The notes beneath the pieces are model-generated. The model had not been told where the DNA came from. It saw only the letters and a list, made by a program, of their open reading frames with translations, and did no database searches. A stretch of 64,000 nucleotides of DNA, from NCBI GenBank assembly GCA_045628085.1, contig JAZQOZ010000157.1, positions 6,940 to 70,939 on the forward strand. The letters are read 5' to 3'. Source of the DNA: Firm-04 sp045628085. GTDB lineage: Bacteria > Bacillota > Clostridia > Oscillospirales > Ruminococcaceae. Below are positions 37,131-44,976 of the stretch, piece after piece (the stretch's first letter is position 1; each line of letters starts with the position of its first letter). The translations under genes and the position numbers were made by a program.

Positions 37131-38785
37131 TGGATAATTACATCTACACATACTACCAGCGCATCTGTGACGGCTCAGAGGTTGTCGGGAAATGGATCCG
37201 GATGCTGTATGAGCTGATCGTTCACGGCATAGAGGACGGCACATACATCTTCGATCAGAACAAGGCGAACAAGGTGATTCGATTCTACGAGAAGTTTGTC
37301 CGCCATAACAAGGGCATTCTCGCACCGCAGGTCATCACGCTTGCGTTGTGGGAAAAGGCTCTGCTGTCTGTCATCTTCGGCATCGTCGATGAAAACGGAC
37401 TGCGCGTGTTCCGCGAGGTGTTCATCGTGGTCGGGCGCAAATGCGGCAAGACGCTGCTTGCATCCGGCATCATGAGCTACATCGCTTATGTCGCCGGTGA
37501 GTTCGGCAGCGAGATTTACTGCCTTGCGCCGAAGCTCGATCAGAGTGACCTTGTCTATTCTGCTTTCGAGTTTACAAAAGATCACACGCCGTCCTTTGCG
37601 CAGATGACGAAGAAGCGCAAAAGCGATCTTTACATTCAGCGCACGAATACGACCATCAAGAAGATCGCGTTCAACGAAAAGAAAGCTGACGGCTACAACC
37701 CGATGCTGACAGTCTGCGATGAAATGTCTTCATGGCCGGCTGCGCGCGGTCTGAAACAGTATGAAGTCATGGTATCCGGTACCGGCGCACGATCTGAACC
37801 ATTGACGGTATCAATCAGCTCAGCCGGCTACGTTAATGACGGCATTTTCGATGAACTGATGAAGCGCAGCACAAAGTTCCTGAAGGGCGGAAGCCGGGAA
37901 AAGCAGCTTCTGCCGTTCCTCTACATGATCGACGATGTGGAGAAGTGGGATGACATCAATGAGCTGCGGAAGTCTTTGCCGGGGCTTGGCATCTCAGTTT
38001 CTGTTGACTTCATCCTGAATCAGATCAATACCGCGCACGAATCTCTGTCGAAAAAGACCGAGTTTCTGACAAAATACTGCAATATCAAGCAGAACAGCTC
38101 GCAGGCTTGGCTTTCCGCAAAGGCTGTGCAGAAAGCGATTCACGCAGCACTGACGCCGGAACAGTTCCGGAGTAGCTATGCGGTGCTAGGCATTGACCTC
38201 TCGCAGACAACTGACCTGACAGCAGCGCTCTGTGTGATCGAGCGTGACGGAATCCTTCATGTTCTCGCGCACTTCTGGATGCCGTCGGCGAAGATCGACG
38301 CAGCAACCGAGCGGGACGGCGTTCCGTACCGGCTGTATATCGAGAAGGGCTGGCTGTCGGAATCCGGCGAGCATTTCGTAGACTATCACGATGTGTTCCG
38401 ATGGGCGACCGGTTTGGTTGAAAATTATGAAATTCTGCCGTTGATGAGCGGTTACGACCGTTACAGTTCGCAGTATTTGATTCAGGATATGGAAAAATAC
38501 GGATTCCACACAGACGATGTATTTCAGGGCTACAATATGCATCCGGCGATTCAGACACTGGAAGGCATGATGGAGTCCGGTATGATCGACATCGGCGACA
38601 ATGACTTGCTGAAAATGCACTTGCTTGATACCGCGCTCAAAACCGAGGGCGAAAGCCGCCGGTCGAAAATCGTCAAGGTGGACAGCCGGTCACATATCGA
38701 CGGCTGCGCGGCCCTGCTCTGTGCGATGGTGGTGCGCGAAAAGCATCATGATACAATCGGCGAACAACTCAAAAACGCATCATGA
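37130..38785 (+). CDS. terL: Terminase large subunit
   Basis: This 551-aa packaging motor has an ATPase domain with Walker A VVGRKCGKTLLASG near residue 101, Walker B LTVCDEMSSWPAARG near 195, and coupling-motif-like VSISSAGYVNDG. The nuclease domain has GIDLSQTTDLTAALC near 350 and a late Asp in DSRSHIDGCAALLC. Length and layout fit the Terminase_1 family of HK97-like siphoviruses. It overlaps both neighbours by 1-4 bp. Confidence 0.93.
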   Translation: MDNYIYTYYQRICDGSEVVGKWIRMLYELIVHGIEDGTYIFDQNKANKVIRFYEKFVRHNKGILAPQVITLALWEKALLSVIFGIVDENGLRVFREVFIVVGRKCGKTLLASGIMSYIAYVAGEFGSEIYCLAPKLDQSDLVYSAFEFTKDHTPSFAQMTKKRKSDLYIQRTNTTIKKIAFNEKKADGYNPMLTVCDEMSSWPAARGLKQYEVMVSGTGARSEPLTVSISSAGYVNDGIFDELMKRSTKFLKGGSREKQLLPFLYMIDDVEKWDDINELRKSLPGLGISVSVDFILNQINTAHESLSKKTEFLTKYCNIKQNSSQAWLSAKAVQKAIHAALTPEQFRSSYAVLGIDLSQTTDLTAALCVIERDGILHVLAHFWMPSAKIDAATERDGVPYRLYIEKGWLSESGEHFVDYHDVFRWATGLVENYEILPLMSGYDRYSSQYLIQDMEKYGFHTDDVFQGYNMHPAIQTLEGMMESGMIDIGDNDLLKMHLLDTALKTEGESRRSKIVKVDSRSHIDGCAALLCAMVVREKHHDTIGEQLKNAS

Positions 38786-39981
38786 AAGGCGGTGATATTA
38801 CGGGACTGTTTGAAAAAATCTTCCGTCCGCGTGTGGCAAATGTGCCGGAACGCGGATACTGGCAGACGCTGACTGCCTATGCGCCGTGCTTCACAACCAG
38901 AGAGGGCAGCGCATACGAATCCGCGCTGGTGCGCTCCGCGATTGATGTAAGAGCGCGGCACATTTCCAAGCTGAAAATCGTGACGCAGGGCAGCGCACAG
39001 ACAGCCTTGCAGCGACAGATCCGCAGCAGACCGAACAGCTTTCAGACATGGTCACAGTTCCTGTACCGGCTGAGCACGATTCTGGATATGCAGAACAATG
39101 CGATTATTGTGCCGGTGCTGGACGACTACGGGCGCACGACAGGATACTACCCGATTCTGCCGAGCCGCACGGAAATTGTCAATGTCGCAGGTGAGCCGTT
39201 TCTCCGGTACACCTTTACCGGCGGTCAGACTGCCGCTATCGAGCTGTCCCGCTGCGGGATCCTGAACAAGTTTCAGTATCTCTCGGACTTCTTCGGTGAA
39301 AGCAATGCCGCGCTGAACTCCACGCTTGACCTGATCGACCTGAACGATCAGGCGATTGCGGAGGCTGTGAAGCAGTCGGCAACCTTCCGCTTCATGGCGA
39401 GGTCGAATAACTTTGCGAAATCGGAGGATCTGAAAAAGGAGCGGCAGCGTTTCAGCGATACGAATTTCGCGGCAGATTCCGGCGGGTTGCTGCTGTTTCC
39501 GAACAACTACACGGATATCAAGCAGATCATCTCCAAACCGTTCACAGTCGATGCCGCACAGCTTCAGCAGATCAATACCAGCGTATTCAATTACTTCGCT
39601 GTCAACGAGAAGATCCTGCAAAGTACCGCGACCGGAGATGAACTGGACGCATTCTTCAATGCTGTGGTCGAGCCATTTGAAATCCAGTTCTCTGAGGTCA
39701 TGACAGCAATGACATACACTGAGTCGGAACACGCACGAGGCAACTGCATCCTTGCAACTGCCAACCGGCTGCAATATATGCCGGTCACTGCAAAGGTAAA
39801 CATTGCTGAAACGCTCGGAGATCGCGGCATGATACTGATTGATGAAATCCGCGAGCTGTTTAACTATCCGCCGCTTCCTGACGGAAAAGGACAGCACGCT
39901 CCGATTCGCGGTGAATATTACATGGTCGGTCAGGATCAGCCGGCCGGAGAGGAGGGAAGCAATGCCGATAAAGCAAAATGA
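38782..39981 (+). CDS. Portal protein (HK97 type)
   Basis: This 399-aa protein forms the dodecameric ring through which DNA enters the capsid. Features of the HK97 portal family are ALVRSAIDVRARHISKLKI near residue 57, GYYPILPSRTEI and YFAVNEKILQSTATGDELDA in the C-terminal half. Its start overlaps the terminase stop (ATGA). The protease gene begins inside its last codons. Confidence 0.92.
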   Translation: MKGGDITGLFEKIFRPRVANVPERGYWQTLTAYAPCFTTREGSAYESALVRSAIDVRARHISKLKIVTQGSAQTALQRQIRSRPNSFQTWSQFLYRLSTILDMQNNAIIVPVLDDYGRTTGYYPILPSRTEIVNVAGEPFLRYTFTGGQTAAIELSRCGILNKFQYLSDFFGESNAALNSTLDLIDLNDQAIAEAVKQSATFRFMARSNNFAKSEDLKKERQRFSDTNFAADSGGLLLFPNNYTDIKQIISKPFTVDAAQLQQINTSVFNYFAVNEKILQSTATGDELDAFFNAVVEPFEIQFSEVMTAMTYTESEHARGNCILATANRLQYMPVTAKVNIAETLGDRGMILIDEIRELFNYPPLPDGKGQHAPIRGEYYMVGQDQPAGEEGSNADKAK

Positions 39982-40591
39982 ACGGGAATACCGTATGCTG
40001 TGGACGGATATCCAGTGCCGCAGTGCCGATGATGATCGCATGATTGTCGAAGGATATGCAACGACCTTCAACTCGCCGTATACGATTTACAGCAGCGGCG
40101 GGTACACGGTCCGTGAGCAGGTAGACCAGAAAGCCTTTGAAGGCTGCGACATGAGCGATGTCATCTTGCAGTATGACCATACCGGCAAGGTCCTCGCACG
40201 GACGCGCAACAAAACGCTGACACTTACAGTTGATGAGCGCGGCTTGAAGATTCGCGCAGATCTTTCCGGCACAGAAGGAGGCCGCCAGCTCTATGAAGAA
40301 ATTAAAGGCGGCTACATTGACCGGATGAGTCTTGCGTTTACAGTCGATCAGCAGGAGCGGCTTGTGGCGGAAGATAAAGAGAGCGGCGCTGTGGATGTGC
40401 TGCGGACAATCAAACGGTTCAAAAAGCTGTTTGATGTTTCAGCAGTGTCGATGCCTGCGAACGATGCAACGGAAATTAGCGCACGGAGTTTCTGCGACGG
40501 ATTGATCGCAGAACTGGAAGCGGAGAGACTGAGTGCGCTTTATATCGCCAAGCGTAAGCTGGCGCTCAAAATGAAACTGATGGAGGTATGA
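39962..40591 (+). CDS. Prohead protease (HK97, S14/U35 type)
   Basis: This 209-aa serine protease removes the scaffold region of the capsid protein. The catalytic His lies in ILQYDHTGKVLARTRN and the Ser in GYIDRMSLAFTVD. ATG 39962 is used because GAGGAGGG precedes it; the open frame extends further upstream only as overlap with the portal gene. The C-terminal tail is basic and helical. Confidence 0.9.
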   Translation: MPIKQNEREYRMLWTDIQCRSADDDRMIVEGYATTFNSPYTIYSSGGYTVREQVDQKAFEGCDMSDVILQYDHTGKVLARTRNKTLTLTVDERGLKIRADLSGTEGGRQLYEEIKGGYIDRMSLAFTVDQQERLVAEDKESGAVDVLRTIKRFKKLFDVSAVSMPANDATEISARSFCDGLIAELEAERLSALYIAKRKLALKMKLMEV

Positions 40592-40594
40592 TTT

Positions 40595-41998
40595 ATGGAT
40601 CCCAAGACAATGACCATTGAACAGGTCGAAACAAGACTCACCGAAATCCGCACACAGCTCGACGGAGATGCTGCTTGTGACATCGAGGCTCTGACGGCAG
40701 AGGTTGATGCACTTCAGGCACGCCGGGCAGAATTGCGAAATGCTGAAGCAGCACGCCGTGAACTGCGCAGCCGCGTTGCTTCCGGCTCTGTCGGCGGAAC
40801 ACCGCAGCCGGTTGTTCAGCCTGAACCGGAGGCACGCGCATTTACGTTGGATTCTCCGGAATATCGTGATGCATGGCTCAAGAGTATCAGCGGCAGATCG
40901 CTGACAGAAACAGAGCAGCGTGCGCTCACAACAGGCATCACGGGCAATACCGAGGGTACGGCAACGGATACCAGCGGACAGGCACTCTATGTTCCGACCG
41001 AGATTCAGAACCGCATCTTTGATCTCATCAGCGTGAAGCATTCGCTTGTTGCAGATGTGACCACGCTGAACAGCAACACAGTTATTGACATTCCGTATGC
41101 AAACGAGATGGATGAGGCAAGCATCACTGCCGAAGGCAGTGCAGCAGAAAACGGCGCATCCCTCACGATGGGCAAGCTTACGCTCGCAGGCAAGGAGTTT
41201 ACAGCGTGGATCGAGCTGACCTATGCGACCCGCAAGATGGCGCTGCCTGCGCTTGAAAACTTCATCGTCACGCAGCTTGCAAACCGCATCGGTGATAAGG
41301 TTTCAAAGGATGTTGTTGCAACTGTAAAGACTGCTGTTTCAAATGCCGGATATGTCAAGGACGGCATGACCTTTGCAGATATCACCGCAATGTTCGGCGA
41401 GCTGAAACGCAACACGCAGACCATCATTTACATGACAAGAAAGACGCTGTTCACACAGATCGTTTCGCTGGTCGGCACCGACGGTCATCCGCTGTTCCAG
41501 CTTGATCCGACCGGCAAGGCAATCGGGCATATTCTCGGTGCACAGGTCAAGTATGAGGATGCACTCGCGGACGGTGACATTCTGATCGGTGATCCGTCCG
41601 TCATCATGCGCAATGTTGTGCAGAATCTGCTGATTGAGACTGACAAGGACATCAAGACACATACTGTCCTGTTCTCTGCATACGACCGTGAGGAATCCGG
41701 TGTGATCGACCCTGCTGCTTTGCTCTATGCTGTTGCAGCACTTACTCCGTCCGTACAGCTTGCAAAGTCTACTGAAACCGTCGCTGCCGGAGCAAAAGTG
41801 CAGCTCGCTGTCAAGGCAGTTGTGCCGTATGGTGCAAAGGTTGTCTGGACTTCCGGCACCGCTGCGAAAGCGACTGTTGCGCAGGACGGCACTGTAACAG
41901 GCGTGGCAGAGGGCAGTTCTGTTATCACTGCAACGATCGCTGTCGGCAGCCAGACCTATACTGATACTTGCACAGTGACTGTAAGCGCTGCATCGTAA
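40595..41998 (+). CDS. Major capsid protein (HK97 fold) with C-terminal Ig-like domain
   Basis: This 467-aa protein has an N-terminal helical delta-like region (about 1-95: TMTIEQVETRLTEIRTQLDG), removed by the protease in HK97. The HK97 core (about 110-385) includes STEIQNRIFDLI-like PTEIQNRIFDL and GDILIGDPS. A Big_2-type Ig-like domain (about 388-467: TETVAAGAKVQLAVKAVVP, ending VTVSAAS) probably decorates the capsid surface. GGAGG precedes ATG 40595. Confidence 0.92.
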   Translation: MDPKTMTIEQVETRLTEIRTQLDGDAACDIEALTAEVDALQARRAELRNAEAARRELRSRVASGSVGGTPQPVVQPEPEARAFTLDSPEYRDAWLKSISGRSLTETEQRALTTGITGNTEGTATDTSGQALYVPTEIQNRIFDLISVKHSLVADVTTLNSNTVIDIPYANEMDEASITAEGSAAENGASLTMGKLTLAGKEFTAWIELTYATRKMALPALENFIVTQLANRIGDKVSKDVVATVKTAVSNAGYVKDGMTFADITAMFGELKRNTQTIIYMTRKTLFTQIVSLVGTDGHPLFQLDPTGKAIGHILGAQVKYEDALADGDILIGDPSVIMRNVVQNLLIETDKDIKTHTVLFSAYDREESGVIDPAALLYAVAALTPSVQLAKSTETVAAGAKVQLAVKAVVPYGAKVVWTSGTAAKATVAQDGTVTGVAEGSSVITATIAVGSQTYTDTCTVTVSAAS

Positions 41999-42018
41999 CA
42001 TGAAGGGAGGCGAGAGCT

Positions 42019-42318
42019 TTGGCTCTGATTGATGAAGCAAAGACAGCGCTGCGCATATCGACAATGGATGCCGGCATTACCTTACAGATTGAGCGACTGA
42101 TCGAGGAGGCAAAGCTCGACCTCTGCCGGACTGCCGATATCAGTGAAAATGCTGTGAGCAATCCAGATGCGCTTATAAAAGGAGCAATTCTCTGCTATGT
42201 CGGATTTGTCTGGACGACCAATCCGGATGAAAAGAATCGCCTGAAATCCTGCTATGACGATTACAAGGGGAAACTTGCAATGTCAAGTGCCTACGGTACA
42301 TATAGCGAGGGATGCTGA
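42019..42318 (+). CDS. Head-tail connector protein (gp6-like)
   Basis: This 99-aa helical protein matches the phage gp6-like connector family: LIDEAKTALRISTMDAGITL, then IERLIEEAKLDLCRTADIS and a helical region with DEKNRLKSCYDDYK. It starts at TTG 42019, with AGGGAGG 9-10 bp upstream. It would dock below the portal. Confidence 0.82.
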   Translation: MALIDEAKTALRISTMDAGITLQIERLIEEAKLDLCRTADISENAVSNPDALIKGAILCYVGFVWTTNPDEKNRLKSCYDDYKGKLAMSSAYGTYSEGC

Positions 42319-42319
42319 T

Positions 42320-42619
42320 ATGGATAAAGTTGAAATGCTGTCTTTGATCTCCACCGTGGAAACAAGGGATGCGATCAATCAGCCAGTCTCCACAGAAACA
42401 ATTCGCACGGTTTACTGTACGCTGATGTCCGTCACACGCGCTGAATGGGTTGCAGCATCGCAGAAGTCGCTTGCTCCATCTGCCGTTGTCAAGGTATTCT
42501 ATGCGGACTATGCAGGTGAGGTAATTGCAGAATTGAACGGGAAACGATATGAAATATATCGGACTCACGGCTGTGACGACTATATCGAACTGTATCTCGG
42601 TACAAAAGTAGGTGTCTGA
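42320..42619 (+). CDS. Head-closure/head-tail joining protein
   Basis: This 99-aa protein is a small beta-rich joining protein (VETRDAINQPVSTETIRTVY, then GKRYEIYRTHGCDDYIELYL). It is in the standard slot after the connector. ATG 42320 follows the previous stop by one base and has GAGGGATG upstream. Assignment rests mainly on size and position. Confidence 0.75.
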   Translation: MDKVEMLSLISTVETRDAINQPVSTETIRTVYCTLMSVTRAEWVAASQKSLAPSAVVKVFYADYAGEVIAELNGKRYEIYRTHGCDDYIELYLGTKVGV

Positions 42620-42620
42620 C

Positions 42621-43025
42621 ATGGCAGGTATATCACCGGATCGGCTTGCAAATGCGCTGACAAAATCGTTGACAGAATACGGAAAACTCGCGCAGAATGA
42701 AGTGCATGATATTCTGGAGTCTGTCGGAGAGGAAACAAAATCCCATGTGACTGCGACAAGTCCGAAAGGGAAACGGCGTGGCTCCGGCAAATATAAGCGC
42801 GGCTGGAAGGTGAATATCGAGGAATCCGGCAGCAGCACAAGCGTCACGGTGCATAACAAGCACTATCAGCTGACACATCTGCTGGAAAAAGGTCACCGCA
42901 CCCGATTGAAGCACGGCAGGTACGGCAAGCAGTCCGCTGTCGGCGCACAGCCGCATATTGAAGAAGTAAACGCATGGGCACAGCAAGAGCTGGAACGGCG
43001 TATCCGAAAAGCGCTTGGAGGTTGA
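42621..43025 (+). CDS. HK97 gp10-like tail-completion protein
   Basis: This 134-aa protein contains the family features LTEYGKLAQNEVHDILESVG, SPKGKRRGSGKYKRGWKV and a C-terminal helix (PHIEEVNAWAQQELERRIRK). ATG 42621 begins one base after the upstream stop. It sits between the joining protein and the tail-terminator slot as in HK97-like phages. Confidence 0.82.
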   Translation: MAGISPDRLANALTKSLTEYGKLAQNEVHDILESVGEETKSHVTATSPKGKRRGSGKYKRGWKVNIEESGSSTSVTVHNKHYQLTHLLEKGHRTRLKHGRYGKQSAVGAQPHIEEVNAWAQQELERRIRKALGG

Positions 43026-43027
43026 AT

Positions 43028-43348
43028 ATGTCACTTGAAGAACTGAAGCTGCTGATTGATACGATGAACATTGAGTCTGTATACGGATATTTCCCGAAAG
43101 AGAAAAAAACGCCGTATATTGCGTATCAGGCAGAAACAGCACAGTCGATCAATGCTGACGGCATTGTGGTGCTGCTGATTGCAAATGTTACGCTCACGCT
43201 TGTTACTGCAAAGCGTGATCTTGTAACAGAAAAGCAGATCGCCGATCTGCTGACTGAGAATGATGTTGATTTCGGTGAACCTGACTATGAATTCGATGAA
43301 CAGCAGGGAATCCATAAGACATCATTTTACTTTCAAACAATCGACTAG
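43028..43348 (+). CDS. Tail terminator-like protein
   Basis: This 106-aa protein (LEELKLLIDTMNIESVYGYF, ending HKTSFYFQTID) has the mixed alpha/beta pattern of tail terminators, with VTLTLVTAKRDLVTEKQI in the middle. GGAGG precedes ATG 43028. It lies immediately before the major tail protein, where this protein is expected; the family match is by pattern only. Confidence 0.7.
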   Translation: MSLEELKLLIDTMNIESVYGYFPKEKKTPYIAYQAETAQSINADGIVVLLIANVTLTLVTAKRDLVTEKQIADLLTENDVDFGEPDYEFDEQQGIHKTSFYFQTID

Positions 43349-43362
43349 AAAGGAGCTATTTT

Positions 43363-44193
43363 ATGGCTGCAAAAGCAAAGCTGCCGCGTTCGATCAAGAA
43401 TGTCGGCTACGCAATGATTACAAGTGTTGATAACAATACCGGCAAGCCGACATACGGCAATGTAAATTGGCTTGTTCACAATGAGGCAGGCGGCAGAGAG
43501 TATACTGCTGAACCGAAGGGCGAGGTATCGTCCATCTGGGCAGACGGTCATGAGGTTTACGGCGAAGAGGAAAACTGCGGCTATGATCTTGCACTGACTC
43601 TGCTTTCTGTAATCGACGATATTGACGAAGACTGGCTGAACCGTGTTGTAGCATCGGACGGCTCGTATTCTGAGGAATATGCAGACACCGGCGAATATCC
43701 GCACTTTGCTCTGCTGATCATCGAAGACACGACGGACGGTGTCGGTCAGACCCGCGTATTCTATGACTGCCATGTTACGAAGCGCCCGACTGAAAGCGGC
43801 AAGACTTCCGAGCGCGGCGCTCTGGATCCGATGTTCCCGGAGTATGCGATCAGCGCTGTGCCGCGTGAGGACTGCGGCTGCGTCGAGCGCAAGATCAAGG
43901 CAAAGACGAAGATTTCGGCAGTTCCCGAACCGTCTCTTGCCGGCAATCACATCCGCATCCAGAATGCGCTGACAGTCACGGTCGGCTCTGTCCTGACGAT
44001 TCCGATCATCAGCAAGAATCCGTCCAATGCGGCTGTTACATGGACATCCGGCACGACCGCAAAAGCAACTGTATCGAATACAGGAGATGTTACCGGTGTC
44101 GCTGCCGGTGAATCGGTCGTGACTGCGTCTATCACCGTTGACGGACAGACCTATACAGATACCTGTAACGTGACTGTGGTCGCGGCATCGTAA
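43363..44193 (+). CDS. Major tail tube protein with C-terminal Ig-like domain
   Basis: This 276-aa protein resembles phi13-type major tail proteins: NVGYAMITSVDNNTGKPTYG, then EVYGEEENCGYDLALTLLS and YDCHVTKRPTESGKT. A Big_2-type Ig-like domain (about 195-276) follows, ending YTDTCNVTVVAAS, nearly the same end as in the capsid protein. AAAGGAG precedes ATG 43363. Such domains project from the tail tube and are thought to bind host or mucus glycans. Confidence 0.88.
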   Translation: MAAKAKLPRSIKNVGYAMITSVDNNTGKPTYGNVNWLVHNEAGGREYTAEPKGEVSSIWADGHEVYGEEENCGYDLALTLLSVIDDIDEDWLNRVVASDGSYSEEYADTGEYPHFALLIIEDTTDGVGQTRVFYDCHVTKRPTESGKTSERGALDPMFPEYAISAVPREDCGCVERKIKAKTKISAVPEPSLAGNHIRIQNALTVTVGSVLTIPIISKNPSNAAVTWTSGTTAKATVSNTGDVTGVAAGESVVTASITVDGQTYTDTCNVTVVAAS

Positions 44194-44206
44194 GGAGGCA
44201 GCACAC

Positions 44207-44659
44207 ATGGAAATCAAAGTCACGATTGACGACCGCGAGGTCAGATTCAAAAAAACCGGTGGCACAATGCGCCGCTATAAGTCCATGTTCGGCCGCGAGT
44301 GGTTCGCTGATCTGGACAGGATCGCCCGGATGCAGCGTAAAGCTGCTGAGGTTGCGAAGGCTGAGGGCTATGATGTTGACAAGAAAAAGCCTGACACCAA
44401 GAAGAAAACCGGCAAGAAGGACGCAGAAGAGGAGCTGTCCGATCAGCAGGTGTTTGCGCTGAGTGCAGCGATCGCGCAGTTCGATTCTGATCCGTATTAC
44501 GATATGCTCTACATCATGGCAAAGGAAGCAGATCCCGACATTCCAGATAATGTGGATGACTGGCTCGACACTTTTGACGATTTCGCCTTTCTGGATGTCT
44601 GGGCAAAGGTCTCTCCGATGCTCTCGCGTGAAATGTCGGTTGACGCAAAAAACGGCTGA
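44207..44659 (+). CDS. Tail assembly chaperone G
   Basis: This 150-aa protein (MEIKVTIDDREVRFKKTGGT, with a Lys-rich middle and SDQQVFALSAAIAQFD) is in the position of the lambda gpG-type chaperone, directly before the tape measure. A slippery heptamer A-AAA-AAC lies at 44647-44653, two codons before the stop. A -1 shift there fuses it to the next frame (to 44976), giving the gpGT-like product. Confidence 0.83.
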   Translation: MEIKVTIDDREVRFKKTGGTMRRYKSMFGREWFADLDRIARMQRKAAEVAKAEGYDVDKKKPDTKKKTGKKDAEEELSDQQVFALSAAIAQFDSDPYYDMLYIMAKEADPDIPDNVDDWLDTFDDFAFLDVWAKVSPMLSREMSVDAKNG

Positions 44660-44976
44660 GCGGCAGCGGCGAATCCGGCGGCGCATTGCTCGGTGCAGAA
44701 GAATTCTACCTGCATCTGATGCGCCGTGGGTTTCCGCTGCCGGAGGTTGACAACTGGGATACGGGAATGCTGTTCAATTTCTGCGCAGAGCATGACCGCA
44801 TGATCCGGCAAGCCAACGGCGAAGTCGTACATGATAATTTACAGCGCTATCGGGTTCTCAAGGAAATGGAGCCTGAAATGGATCGGCGATATGCCGCCGG
44901 AGAAATCAAAGAACACAAATACCGTGAGTATAAGGCAACGCTGAAAAAGTGCGAGGATCTGCTTGGGGGTGACTGA
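44654..44976 (+). CDS. Tail assembly chaperone T part, expressed by -1 frameshift
   Basis: This frame continues from the slip site as RLSGSGESGGALLGAEEFYL and then MRRGFPLPEVDNWD, ending 44976. No good ribosome site or ATG precedes it (a TTG at 44686 is unsupported), so synthesis as a GT fusion is more likely. The tape measure GTG start is the next base after its stop. The pairing of short G and GT products before the tape measure is conserved in long-tailed phages. Confidence 0.78.
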
